DNA from: a virus
IMG/VR virus record: IMGVR_UViG_3300048918_000472
Location: 1 to 52,218 of that record
Length of the DNA: 52,218 bases
Direction: 5' to 3' (one strand)
Part shown: positions 32,006 to 39,743 of the stretch, piece after piece
Position numbering within the stretch: position 1 is the first letter of the stretch
How the letters are laid out: every line of letters starts with the position of its first letter
Translations under genes and position numbers: made by a program
The notes under the pieces: generated by a model
The model's database searches: none
The model's input: the letters and a program-made list of their open reading frames with translations, nothing else
What the model was told of the DNA's origin: nothing

Positions 32006-32295
32006 GCGGGTGGTCCTTCCAGTACGGACGGGCCCCAGTAGAAATCGGCGATCCATTGCGTAACGGGAATTCCGAACACATTGACCGAAAAATACTCATC
32101 GCCAGCGGGGTCACCGAACGGGTCGTTTTCGTTCACTTCGACGATTTCCCATTGGGTCGATTCCCAGCTTTTGCCCTCCGGTTCGATTCGCATGCCTTGG
32201 CAAGCGGCTGGAATCCCCTCGCAATAGAAATTGCCGCCGGACGGGGTTTTCAGCTTCGCCCAGTAATAGCCGGGCCGCGTCGGAACGGGGCTCAT
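32002..32295 (-). CDS. Hypothetical protein, 97 aa
   Basis: ATG 32295 (GTG 32298 also possible) overlaps the GapR stop. Reads MSPVPTRPGYYWAKLKTPSG, IEPEGKSWESTQWEIVEVNE and FGIPVTQWIADFYWGPSVL. The PGYYWAK...W..V.V pattern occurs in small phage proteins of unknown function. Confidence 0.63.
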   Translation of the reverse strand: MSPVPTRPGYYWAKLKTPSGGNFYCEGIPAACQGMRIEPEGKSWESTQWEIVEVNENDPFGDPAGDEYFSVNVFGIPVTQWIADFYWGPSVLEGPPA

Positions 32296-32567
32296 CACAG
32301 CATTCCCAGCGCGTGCAAATACGTCTCCAGGATCGCCTCGCCCTCGCGGTACGACTCGCGTTCCATTTTACGGATCGTCAGGATCCGCCGAATCGTTTTC
32401 ACGTCGTACCCGCGCGATTTCGCTTCGGCGAGCACGTCCTTACGATCGTCGCGAATTCCCTTCGCCTCTTCGTCGAGCCGTTCGACTCGTTCGATCAGCA
32501 GGCGCAGTTCGTCCGCGGCGACGCGGCCAGAATTATCGCCTATGCCGGGGGTCGGCGTATCGGTCAT
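32295..32567 (-). CDS. gapR: GapR / DUF2312 nucleoid-associated protein homologue, 90 aa
   Basis: MTDTPTPGIGDNSGRVAADE, LRLLIERVERLDEEAKGIRD, KDVLAEAKSRGYDVKTIRRI and EAILETYLHALGML reproduce the full GapR pattern. Cellular GapR of alphaproteobacteria clamps over-twisted AT-rich DNA ahead of replication and aids topoisomerases. A phage copy in the replication operon may serve phage DNA or compete with the host protein. ATG 32567 overlaps the previous stop (ATGA), favouring it over the longer 32594 start. Confidence 0.87.
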   Translation of the reverse strand: MTDTPTPGIGDNSGRVAADELRLLIERVERLDEEAKGIRDDRKDVLAEAKSRGYDVKTIRRILTIRKMERESYREGEAILETYLHALGML

Positions 32568-32788
32568 GCTGATATCCCCCGGCACGAATTCCAATCGCTG
32601 CCCCGCGGCGCGGTTTTACGCATCTCTGCCAGCCGCGCGTCGAGCGCTTTCTGGGCGGCGTTCATGCTGTTCAGCGCGTCGGTTTCTTCGCGGCGTGCCG
32701 TAGCGGCACGATTTTCCGCCGACCGGTATCGTTCGGTCGTAGTGACCAACGACTTTTCCAGATCGGCCAGTGTCGGCGTATCGGTCAT
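32564..32788 (-). CDS. Coiled-coil protein, 74 aa
   Basis: MTDTPTLADLEKSLVTTTER, then SAENRAATARREETDALNSM and QKALDARLAEM; a single long amphipathic helix. It begins with the same MTDTPT as the following GapR gene. Upstream AAAGGATTCGTTAAATG has a ribosome site and the GATTCGTT string seen near other control sites. Function unknown. Confidence 0.6.
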   Translation of the reverse strand: MTDTPTLADLEKSLVTTTERYRSAENRAATARREETDALNSMNAAQKALDARLAEMRKTAPRGSDWNSCRGISA

Positions 32789-32850
32789 TTAACGAATCCT
32801 TTATATCATCGATCCGCGCCGCCAGCCCCTCGACCAGCGGCGCCCATCGG

Positions 32851-33597
32851 TCAGGCCGGCAACGCGTCGTAGAACATATCCCACGAATCGGGACGATCGC
32901 GCAGCGCGATAAATTGCGGCACGCCGAACAGATCCGACGCGTGCTTATTCAACGCTTCGTATGCGAGCCCCTTCGAACTGACCGCGCGGACCAGATCGGC
33001 GTAGGTCGGGAAGCGCGCGCCGTCGGCAGCGACAGCCGGTGCGGGCGGCGCCGGGACGCTAGCCGCAGTTTCGGCAACGACCGGTCCAGACGCCGTGTCG
33101 GCAACGTCGGGCGTAACGGGCGGCGCAGGCGGGGCAGTGATCGGGGCCGTCGCATCGCTCGCCGGGGCGGGAGGCGCAGGCACGGCGGCCGGCGACGTAG
33201 GGCGCGGGGGGCCGCGCAGTTCCGCTTCGATCTGGGCGACCAGTTCGTCCGAGACGCCGCGTTTCTTGCGCCACGTGCCGTTCGCGTTCTGCGGCTTCGT
33301 GCCGTCGGCGCTCAGACCGTGGATCCGCTCATCCCACGGCAGGCCCGACGAATCGACTGCAGGGGATTCCCCGCCAGTATTCGTGGACCCAGTGGGCTCC
33401 CCCGCAACACGCGCCGCTTCGTTCGCGATCAGCGACTCGGACGTGCGGTCCGCGGTGATCGGGTGGTCGGTCGGCGCAGGCGGGGCCGCTGACTGCGGGG
33501 CGGTAACGACGGTACGCCCGCCGAGCGACGCGACCAGGGCGGCGAGCGCTGCCATATCGGTCGAAAGCGTCGTGTCGAGCACGATAGTAATTTGCAT
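32851..33597 (-). CDS. Hypothetical protein with Pro/Ala-rich linker, 248 aa
   Basis: Residues 85-125 hold VDSSGLPWDERIHGLSADGT and NGTWRKKRGVSDELV, a conserved segment found in many phage proteins of unknown role encoded beside SSB and nuclease genes. Residues about 127-195 are Pro/Ala/Thr-rich. The C-terminus (FPTYADLVRAVSSKGLAYEA, FGVPQFIALRDRPDSWDMFY) is a compact helical domain. First gene of the early minus operon after palindrome site 2. Confidence 0.7.
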   Translation of the reverse strand: MQITIVLDTTLSTDMAALAALVASLGGRTVVTAPQSAAPPAPTDHPITADRTSESLIANEAARVAGEPTGSTNTGGESPAVDSSGLPWDERIHGLSADGTKPQNANGTWRKKRGVSDELVAQIEAELRGPPRPTSPAAVPAPPAPASDATAPITAPPAPPVTPDVADTASGPVVAETAASVPAPPAPAVAADGARFPTYADLVRAVSSKGLAYEALNKHASDLFGVPQFIALRDRPDSWDMFYDALPA

Positions 33598-33644
33598 CGG
33601 TGAATTCCTGTCGAGTCGTTGTTGACAGCGACGGGCTAACGGGT

Positions 33645-33662
33645 AATGACGGTCCGGTCAAT
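33645..33662. promoter_or_regulatory. Palindrome site 2 between divergent early operons
   Basis: AATGAC GGTCCG GTCAAT, one mismatch from the consensus, lies between the divergent genes at 33597 (minus) and 33675 (plus). CTAACGGGTAATGAC here repeats CTAACGGGTATTGAC at site 1. It stands 17 bases after a TTGACA (33622-33627) and overlaps the AGGAG ribosome site region of the plus gene, so binding here could stop both transcription and translation. Confidence 0.65.
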
Positions 33663-33674
33663 AGGAGATTCGTT

Positions 33675-34370
33675 ATGACTGACTGGGGACGGGAAATTAT
33701 AGTCGACGGCAAGCGCCCGTCGTGGCTGACCGACGATTCGCCCGTATCGTGGTGTAATAAAGGCCATAGGTGGCTCGAAACGACGGCAAACCCGTTAAAT
33801 TGGGTCGGCGGCAAGCACGGTTCGCCTGTCTGGGCGATTCGCCTCCCCGCCGACCACTGGGCGTATCGTGCGATCGACGCCGGGTTCGAACCGTGGGGCG
33901 GCGGCGATAACGCGCCGGACGATTGGGACGGCGGAGACGTATTGTGGCAGACGCCGAGCGGAAAACTGATCAAACAGCCTATCGTAAATTATTCAGGTAC
34001 GTGGAGTCGCGAATCGAACGGTCCGATCAATAATATTATCGGCTACCGTCGCCGCGCCGAACCGACGCTGCGTACGGCCGACGAAGCGCTGCAGCGTATG
34101 GAAGCATTGGTTCGTCGGATGGCGGCGCTGTCGAATCCGTTCGCTGGCAACGCCGATTACGTCGACGCTCGCGAAATCGTTAAATTACTGCCCGAACCGC
34201 CGGTCGATCCGGATTTGATCGAAGCGCGGCGAATCGCGCAGGACGATGCGAACGGACTGGCCCCCGGCAATGACGATTCGTATTATACGTCCGGTCAGGG
34301 CGACCATACGGACCTTATCGCTCAGCTGACCCGCGCGATCAAACGCGGGCGCGAGCTCGCCGATCAGTGA
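33675..34370 (+). CDS. Hypothetical protein, 231 aa
   Basis: ATG 33675 with AGGAG upstream. Contains WCNKGHRWLETTANPLNWVG, GGGDNAPDDWDGGDVLWQTP and NGPINNIIGYRRRAEPTLRT; the DDWDGG...IIGYR pattern recurs in phage hypothetical proteins encoded near replication genes. The second half is helical. First gene of the plus-strand early operon; stop overlaps the helicase GTG. Confidence 0.65.
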   Translation: MTDWGREIIVDGKRPSWLTDDSPVSWCNKGHRWLETTANPLNWVGGKHGSPVWAIRLPADHWAYRAIDAGFEPWGGGDNAPDDWDGGDVLWQTPSGKLIKQPIVNYSGTWSRESNGPINNIIGYRRRAEPTLRTADEALQRMEALVRRMAALSNPFAGNADYVDAREIVKLLPEPPVDPDLIEARRIAQDDANGLAPGNDDSYYTSGQGDHTDLIAQLTRAIKRGRELADQ

Positions 34371-36025
34371 CCCTCTCCGTACAATTACGACAGGACGACC
34401 AGCAACCGCTCGTCGATGCCGTCCAGGCGCACTGGGCGGCCGGCGCGCGGGGCGTGTTGATGCGGGCCGACACCGGGTTCGGAAAGACAGTCTGTCTATC
34501 GTATCTGGTCGACCAGCACGGCGGGGCGTCGTGTATCATGGCGCACCGGCAAGAGCTCGTCATGCAATTATCGTTGACGCTCGCGCGGTACGGTGTCCGA
34601 CACGATCTGATCGCATCGGCCGCTACGTGTCGGGCGATCGCGCGGGCACACGTCGAGGAACTGGGCGCCTGCTATTACCAGCCGGGCGCGCGATGCCGGG
34701 TCGCATCGGTCGATACGATCATTCGGGCGCAAGGGCTCGAGGCGTGGGCGCAACAGGTAACGCTGGTCGTGCCGGACGAAGGGCACCACGTCGTCCGCGG
34801 TAATAAATGGTCGAAGGCGATCGACCTGTTTACCCATCCGGCGCTTCGAATCCTGCTCCCGACAGCCACGCCGTTACGCGCCGACGGCAAGGGTCTGGGG
34901 ACGCACGCCGACGGGTACGCCGACGTCATGGTCGAAGCGCCGCCCATGCGCTGGTGTATCGAACGCGGCTATCTGACCGATTATCGCATCGTCTGCCCGC
35001 CGTCCGACCTGGTCGTGCTGGGCGATCCCGGCGCGTCCGGTGACTGGTCGCCCGAGCAGCTGCGCGAAGCGGCGCGTAAATCGCATATCGTCGGTGACGT
35101 CGTGCAGCATTACCAGAAATGGGCGACGGGTCGCCTGGGCGTGACGTTCTGCACCGACGTCGAAACGGCGATTGATACGACCGCGGCGTTTCGTGCGGCT
35201 GGCGTGAACGCCGAGACACTGACCGGCAAGACGCCCGACCACGTGCGGCGCGATATCCTGAGACGTTACCGGGCACGCGAAGTGATGCAGCTGGTAACGG
35301 TCGATATCGTGTCGGAGGGGTTCGACCTGCCCGCGATCGAAGTGGCGAGCATGGCCCGACCGACCCAGTCGCTCGCGCTGTACATGCAGCAGTTCGGCCG
35401 TGCGCTTCGCCCGATGGCCGGTAAGGATCGTGCGTTAATTATAGATCACGTATCGAACGTCGTCCGGCATAACGGGCCGCCCGATCGCCCGCGTGTCTGG
35501 TCGCTCGACCGGCGCGAACGGCGCGCGAAAACCGACCCGGACGCGATACCGATTCGAATCTGCCTGAACACGGGCTGTTTCCAGCCGTACGAACGCTATT
35601 ATCGTCGCTGCCCGCACTGTGGCTATTATCCGGAACCGGCCGGCCGTTCGCTGCCCGAGCAGGTCGACGGCGATCTGGCCGAACTGTCCGCCGAAGCGCT
35701 CGAGCGGCTGCGGGGCGGAATTGTCGACGTCGACCTGTCGCCGGCCGATTACGCTATGAACCAGGCGCGCACGACCGGACTGCCGCAATACGCGATCGCC
35801 ACGAACGCGCCGCGGTACGAACGCAAGGTCGAGGCGCAACGGACGCTACGGGCCACTATGGCGATCTGGGGCGGCGCGCAGCTGGCGGCCGGCCTGACCG
35901 ACGAGCAGATGCAGCGGCGATTTTTTCTGTCGTATGGGATCGACTGTTTATCCGCGCAGGGGCTCGGAGCGACCGATGCGTACGCGTTGACGGAACGTAT
36001 TGACGGAACGGTCAATAGGGGGTAG
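34367..36025 (+). CDS. SF2 DNA/RNA helicase, 552 aa
   Basis: GTG at 34367 (GTGA overlap). Walker A is ADTGFGKT (34-41); motif Ia CIMAHRQELV; motif II PDEGHH (D137, E138) replaces DEAH; motif III LLPTATPLR; motif V VTVDIVSEGFDLP; motif VI QQFGRALRP. Residues about 400-425 hold CLNTGC...CPHCG, a probable zinc ribbon. Related proteins with DEGH and a zinc ribbon are common phage replication or recombination helicases. Palindrome site 3 lies in its last codons. Confidence 0.88.
   Translation: MTLSVQLRQDDQQPLVDAVQAHWAAGARGVLMRADTGFGKTVCLSYLVDQHGGASCIMAHRQELVMQLSLTLARYGVRHDLIASAATCRAIARAHVEELGACYYQPGARCRVASVDTIIRAQGLEAWAQQVTLVVPDEGHHVVRGNKWSKAIDLFTHPALRILLPTATPLRADGKGLGTHADGYADVMVEAPPMRWCIERGYLTDYRIVCPPSDLVVLGDPGASGDWSPEQLREAARKSHIVGDVVQHYQKWATGRLGVTFCTDVETAIDTTAAFRAAGVNAETLTGKTPDHVRRDILRRYRAREVMQLVTVDIVSEGFDLPAIEVASMARPTQSLALYMQQFGRALRPMAGKDRALIIDHVSNVVRHNGPPDRPRVWSLDRRERRAKTDPDAIPIRICLNTGCFQPYERYYRRCPHCGYYPEPAGRSLPEQVDGDLAELSAEALERLRGGIVDVDLSPADYAMNQARTTGLPQYAIATNAPRYERKVEAQRTLRATMAIWGGAQLAAGLTDEQMQRRFFLSYGIDCLSAQGLGATDAYALTERIDGTVNRG
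35999..36016. promoter_or_regulatory. Palindrome site 3 at the end of the helicase gene
   Basis: Exact ATTGAC GGAACG GTCAAT, overlapping the last coding bases of the helicase. A tandem TTGACGGAACG copy (35985-35995 and 36000-36010) precedes it. Downstream are GTGATTCGTT and the ribosome site of the 36058 gene, so it may start or control the methyltransferase segment of the operon. Confidence 0.6.
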
Positions 36026-36057
36026 ACAGTGATTCGTTCAGAGTGTGGAGGCGGAAT

Positions 36058-36237
36058 ATGGTTCGGCAGATTGCCCGCAAGGAATACCAGAACGGGCGTT
36101 GGGGCGTGCAGTCTGCGTCGTTATCGTGGGACAGTGCCAGCCTGCGCTGGATTGTCGGCGCATGGGATTGCTGGGCTCACCAATCGTTAACTGAGGCGAA
36201 GGTCCACTACCGCAGCATTGGTCAGGCTTCGGCATGA
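36058..36237 (+). CDS. Small hypothetical protein, 59 aa
   Basis: ATG 36058 after GGAGGCGG. Reads MVRQIARKEYQNGRWGVQSA, SWDSASLRWIVGAWDCWAHQ, then a short helical tail. Trp-rich; no family recognised. It is the first gene after palindrome site 3. Confidence 0.6.
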   Translation: MVRQIARKEYQNGRWGVQSASLSWDSASLRWIVGAWDCWAHQSLTEAKVHYRSIGQASA

Positions 36238-36271
36238 CCGCTCACGCTCCCATCCTGGCCGCGCTACCCGC

Positions 36272-36367
36272 ATGATCCGCCGTATCGTTCTGTTCGTCGA
36301 CGCGGTTATCGTCGGCGCCGGCTGGGTGACGGGCGTGCTGATCGTCCTGCGGATCGTATCGCGGTGA
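36272..36367 (+). CDS. Transmembrane miniprotein, 31 aa
   Basis: ATG 36272 to TGA 36367 gives MIRRIVLFVDAVIVGAGWVT followed by GVLIVLRIVSR: one hydrophobic helix with positive residues at both ends. Its stop overlaps the methyltransferase GTG (GTGA), the coupling seen throughout the genome, which is the main support. Function unknown. Confidence 0.45.
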   Translation: MIRRIVLFVDAVIVGAGWVTGVLIVLRIVSR

Positions 36368-37644
36368 CCGCTTACTATAACGAATACGATCCGTTCGCAG
36401 CGGCGTGGCTCGGTCAGCTAATAGCGGACGGTCTGATCGCGCCGGGGATCGTCGACACGCGCAGCATTACGGACGTACAGCCGTCCGACCTGAAAGGATT
36501 CACGCAATGGCATTTCTTCGCGGGACTGGGCGTCTGGTCGCTGGCGGCACGTATCGTCGGATGGCCCGATGACCGGCCCCTTATCAGCGGATCCTGCCCG
36601 TGCCCTCCGTTCAGTAGCGCCGGACCAACCTTTCGATGCCCCGTCTGCGACACGCCGAGCCCTGTGCCGAACGCTGTCCGAACTGGAGCTTTTAATTGCG
36701 TCCGATGCGACCATGAATGGCAAGCCGACGAGCGCCACTTGTTCCCCGAATTTTATCGCCTCATCCGCCACCTCGGAAATGTGCCAGTCGTTGGCGAGCA
36801 GGTTGCGAGTCGAGACGGACGTACTTGGATCGACATTGTACGCGCTTCGCTGGAAATGCTGGGACGCACCGTTGGGGTGGTCGATACCTGCGCTGCGGGC
36901 CACGGCGCGCCGCATATCCGACAAAGGATTTACTGGCTGGCCGACGCCGCGGACAGTGACGGGTGGGGCAGAGAGTGCGGAACGGAAACAGGAACTAGGT
37001 CGAACGGCGAGCGGCGGCGGGGACTTGCAGGCAGCAGCGATGCTAACCGGCTGGTCGGAGACGACCAGCCGGGACTGGAAGGATACGCCGGGTATGGCGA
37101 CGACCGGAACCAATCCGGACGGCTCGACGCGCGATCGGATCGATATGCTGCCACGCCAGGCGTACCTAGCGGGCTGGACGACACCGACCGCAGCGGAACG
37201 GGAACGCAGCCCGGAGATAATCGAGAAACTGGCAGCGAAACGTTTCGAGACGTGCGGGCAGACGACCGTACCGCTCTACCATTGCGAGCAGGTTCAGCTA
37301 GCGGGCTGGCCGACGCCGACCGCGGGCGACGGGACGGGCAGTCGGATGGCGACGGGAGCATCGATAACGGGTCGCCGACCGGACGGATCGAAAACGACGG
37401 TAGCGCTGAACATGGCGGCACGATTTATCGATACGAACAGCCCGGCCCGACTAACGGTTTCTGGCGAGATGCTGACTGGCTGTTCTGCCGGGATGGAAAG
37501 TGGCGGCCAGTTGAGCCCGGCACATTCCCTCTGGCTAATGCTGGGGCCTTTCGCAATCGCGTGGCTGAACTGCGCGGAGCGGGTAACGCGGTCAACGTCG
37601 CGCAAGCGGCGGGTTTCCTCCGAGCGGTGATGGCATGTATCTGA
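36364..37644 (+). CDS. C5-cytosine DNA methyltransferase (Dcm-like), 426 aa
   Basis: Motif I is HFFAGLGVWSLAA, motif IV SCPCPPFSSAG with the catalytic Cys, motif VI VVGEQVAS, motif VIII HIRQRIYWLADA, and C-terminal motif X RGAGNAVNVAQAAGF. Between motifs VIII and IX/X (residues about 197-365) is a low-complexity D/G/R/S segment with LADAD-type words, then GFWRDADWLFCRDGKWRPVE. It probably modifies cytosine to protect phage DNA. A second ORF (36569-37630) overlaps it in another frame for over 1 kb. GTG start at 36364. Confidence 0.85.
   Translation: MTAYYNEYDPFAAAWLGQLIADGLIAPGIVDTRSITDVQPSDLKGFTQWHFFAGLGVWSLAARIVGWPDDRPLISGSCPCPPFSSAGPTFRCPVCDTPSPVPNAVRTGAFNCVRCDHEWQADERHLFPEFYRLIRHLGNVPVVGEQVASRDGRTWIDIVRASLEMLGRTVGVVDTCAAGHGAPHIRQRIYWLADAADSDGWGRECGTETGTRSNGERRRGLAGSSDANRLVGDDQPGLEGYAGYGDDRNQSGRLDARSDRYAATPGVPSGLDDTDRSGTGTQPGDNRETGSETFRDVRADDRTALPLRAGSASGLADADRGRRDGQSDGDGSIDNGSPTGRIENDGSAEHGGTIYRYEQPGPTNGFWRDADWLFCRDGKWRPVEPGTFPLANAGAFRNRVAELRGAGNAVNVAQAAGFLRAVMACI
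36569..37630 (+). CDS. Long overlapping ORF with GWPTP repeats, 353 aa, inside the methyltransferase gene
   Basis: This second frame reads TGWPTPRTVTGGAESAERKQ, AGWTTPTAAERERSP, AGWPTPTAGDGTGSR and near the end SPARLTVSGEMLTGCSAGME, SGGQLSPAHSLWLMLGP. Proteins with repeated GWPTP and GEMLTG...SGGQLNPAHSRWLMG occur in many phage and prophage genomes, so conservation in this frame is real at the level of pattern. GWPTPT in this frame is the same DNA as LADAD in the methyltransferase frame. Whether it is translated or only a conserved shadow is open. Confidence 0.5.
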   Translation: MTGPLSADPARALRSVAPDQPFDAPSATRRALCRTLSELELLIASDATMNGKPTSATCSPNFIASSATSEMCQSLASRLRVETDVLGSTLYALRWKCWDAPLGWSIPALRATARRISDKGFTGWPTPRTVTGGAESAERKQELGRTASGGGDLQAAAMLTGWSETTSRDWKDTPGMATTGTNPDGSTRDRIDMLPRQAYLAGWTTPTAAERERSPEIIEKLAAKRFETCGQTTVPLYHCEQVQLAGWPTPTAGDGTGSRMATGASITGRRPDGSKTTVALNMAARFIDTNSPARLTVSGEMLTGCSAGMESGGQLSPAHSLWLMLGPFAIAWLNCAERVTRSTSRKRRVSSER

Positions 37645-38135
37645 GCGTCACCGGCCATCGCCCAAACTGCACGGGTGGCTACGGCGCCGCGGCGATCGCC
37701 CGCGTCGAACGGATCGCTTACCGCTGGATCGACGCGTTACGGCCCGAGCTCGCGTACGTCGGTATGGCGCTCGGCTGGGACCAGGCAGTCGCGACAGCGT
37801 GCGTATCGCTCGGCGTGCCGTTCGTAGCGGTAATTCCCGGTCTGCCTCGCGGCATGGCGTTCGGCGATAACTGGCCGCGCGCGTCGTACGAACGGTATCT
37901 GTCGTTGCTCGAACGGGCCGAATCGATCGAGTGGCGGCCCTGGGCGGGCGCCGGACGCGAATATTACGATCGGGACCGCCGGCTGGTCGAACTGGCAGCG
38001 GCCCGACTGCCCGACGCGCTGTTACTGGCGCTCTGGTCGGGCGAACGGAGCGGGACGTCGCTGACGGTCGGTCTGGCCGTCGAGTGGAGCGTACCGGTGT
38101 GGAACGTATGGGGAGATTATAGCGATGGCCAGTGA
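37635..38135 (+). CDS. SLOG-superfamily (YspA/DUF1273-like) protein, 166 aa
   Basis: MYLSVTGHRPNCTGGYG, ALRPELAYVGMALGWDQAVA, ACVSLGVPFVAVIPGLP, and LLALWSGERSGTSLTVGLA resemble the SLOG fold: an N-terminal TGHR motif, G.A.G.D and GT...T nucleotide-binding loops. SLOG proteins sense or process nucleotide-derived ligands in phage-bacteria conflict or handle nucleotides. The ligand cannot be read from sequence. Begins inside the methyltransferase end. Confidence 0.72.
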   Translation: MYLSVTGHRPNCTGGYGAAAIARVERIAYRWIDALRPELAYVGMALGWDQAVATACVSLGVPFVAVIPGLPRGMAFGDNWPRASYERYLSLLERAESIEWRPWAGAGREYYDRDRRLVELAAARLPDALLLALWSGERSGTSLTVGLAVEWSVPVWNVWGDYSDGQ

Positions 38136-38547
38136 ATCGTCCGTCCAGGCCGCCGTCCGGCTCGAATATGCGCGCCGCGGCTATCGACTGTTCCGGAATA
38201 ACAGCGGTGCCCTCAAACGGACCGTCCCGACGCGCATAACGCCCGATATGGTCGGTCAGGTGCTCGACGTCGCCGCCCCGAACGCCGCGCCGATTCGGTT
38301 CGGCCTCGGAAACGACAGTCCGGCCGTAAACGAACGGATCAAATCGTCCGATCTGATCGGGTGGTCGCCGACGCTGGTCGTGCCGGATATGGTCGGATCG
38401 TGTATCGCGCGGTTCGTATCGATAGAAACGAAGGCGCCGGGGTGGAAACTGCAGCTCGGTGATAAGCGCGCACAGGCTCAGCAGCGCTGGATAGATATGG
38501 TCGTCGCGGACGGTGGTGAGGCGCGATTCGTACAGGGGGTGGAATGA
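38125..38547 (+). CDS. VRR-NUC domain nuclease, 140 aa
   Basis: MASESSVQAAVRLEYARRGY and LFRNNSGALK start the domain; SSDLIGWSPTLVVPDMVGSC, FVSIETKAPGWKL, and RAQAQQRWIDMVVADGGEAR give the PD-(D/E)XK-type core: D in SDLIG, E-x-K in ETK, and Q-x-x-W. VRR-NUC enzymes are structure-specific nucleases common in phage replication modules. Overlaps both neighbours. Confidence 0.82.
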   Translation: MASESSVQAAVRLEYARRGYRLFRNNSGALKRTVPTRITPDMVGQVLDVAAPNAAPIRFGLGNDSPAVNERIKSSDLIGWSPTLVVPDMVGSCIARFVSIETKAPGWKLQLGDKRAQAQQRWIDMVVADGGEARFVQGVE

Positions 38548-39296
38548 TTCGGCACGACTTTCCGACGGGGCACTGGCTGACCGGCGACACGTTCGAAGGA
38601 ATGGCCACGCTGCCCGACCAGTCGGTCGATATGATCCTGGCCGATCTGCCGTACGGGACGACGCAAAATAAATGGGATTCGGTCCTGCCGCTCAACCGGT
38701 TATGGGCCGAATATTGGCGTATCGCCCGACCGAACGCTGCTATCGTGCTGACCGCGCAGCCACCGTTTGATAAACTGCTCGGCGCTTCCCAGATCGACCG
38801 TCTTAAGTACGAATGGATTTGGGAAAAACAGCTAGCAACGGGTCATCTGAACGCGAAAAAACAGCCGATGAAAGCGCACGAAAACGTGTTGGTTTTCTAC
38901 GACAAGCAGTGCCTGTACAATCCGCAAATGACGCCGGGCCGTCGGTACGCCCCTAAAGGCGGAAGCACGACCGGAAAACAACCAGGAACGCATAATTACG
39001 GCTCTTACGGGAATATCCGACATAATGATGGGGCGGAACGCTACCCACGTTCGATTCAGTTTTTTCCGAACGACCTGAGGACGGGAGACAACGACCATCC
39101 TACTCGCAAACCGACTGCCCTATTCGACTATCTCATCCGTACGTACACCGACCCGGGTGCGACGATCTTGGACAACACGGCTGGATCCGGCACGACTGCG
39201 GTCGCTGCGATCCGGTCGGGCCGACGCTGGGTTTGTATCGAACGGGACGAAACGTATAGTAACGCGGCGTTACTTCGTATCTGCGGCGAGTATTAA
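38544..39296 (+). CDS. N4-cytosine or N6-adenine DNA methyltransferase, 250 aa
   Basis: Catalytic motif IV is DLPYG (in MILADLPYGTTQNKWD), followed later by the SAM-binding motif I LDNTAGSGTTAVAAIRSGRR, so the order is that of the beta class. HPTRKPTALFDYLIRTYTDP is motif X-like. Target base cannot be told from sequence. With the C5 methyltransferase it gives the phage two modification enzymes. Its end overlaps the convergent lysozyme by 4 bp. Confidence 0.85.
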   Translation: MIRHDFPTGHWLTGDTFEGMATLPDQSVDMILADLPYGTTQNKWDSVLPLNRLWAEYWRIARPNAAIVLTAQPPFDKLLGASQIDRLKYEWIWEKQLATGHLNAKKQPMKAHENVLVFYDKQCLYNPQMTPGRRYAPKGGSTTGKQPGTHNYGSYGNIRHNDGAERYPRSIQFFPNDLRTGDNDHPTRKPTALFDYLIRTYTDPGATILDNTAGSGTTAVAAIRSGRRWVCIERDETYSNAALLRICGEY

Positions 39297-39742
39297 CCGC
39301 CCCGATAAATAACCGACTCGGCCGCCCGACGCTTCGTCAGACCTGCCAGCGGCCGTAACACACCGTCCGCCCCGCGCTGCTTGTTCCACAGCCCGAACGC
39401 CCATGCCGCCGTCTGGTAATGTCCCGCCCGGTGCGCGGTCAGTACGCTCGACGACGCGAAATTACCCATCCCGATATTATCGGCCAGGCTGACCATTGCG
39501 TCGAACTGTCCCTGCGTCGTCGGCGCGTTACCGATCGCGGCGGACACCCGTACCGCCAGTGCGGCGACCCGGGCGGCGAAATTCTGCTCGGCCTGCTCGA
39601 GCGTCCAGACCATGCCGGGCTTGACGCCGTTCGTCTCGCCGTAACCGATCGTCCATTTATCGTTCGGGGTCGGCAGATACGCGCGGGCGCGGAATTTCTC
39701 GTAACCCTTCATGAATGCCTGAATCGATGCGCTCGGTTTCAT
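39293..39742 (-). CDS. Endolysin, GH24 phage lysozyme, 149 aa
   Basis: MKPSASIQAFMKGYEKFRAR, YLPTPNDKWTIGYGETNG (catalytic E15, with T31 in TIGYG), FDAMVSLADNIGMGNFASSS and AAWAFGLWNKQRG...LAGLTKRRAAES are the GH24 pattern. There is no signal or SAR helix, so a holin is needed. ATG 39742 gives a six-base gap from AAAGGG; ATG 39745 is possible. The ribosome site lies in the spacer of palindrome site 4. It stands alone, far from the holin- and spanin-like genes. Confidence 0.87.
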   Translation of the reverse strand: MKPSASIQAFMKGYEKFRARAYLPTPNDKWTIGYGETNGVKPGMVWTLEQAEQNFAARVAALAVRVSAAIGNAPTTQGQFDAMVSLADNIGMGNFASSSVLTAHRAGHYQTAAWAFGLWNKQRGADGVLRPLAGLTKRRAAESVIYRGG

Positions 39743-39743
39743 C

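Noticed and set aside
37635-38135. DprA-type recombination mediator
   Set aside because: The SLOG fold is shared, but the protein is too short and lacks the DprA C-terminal part; YspA/DUF1273-like fits better.
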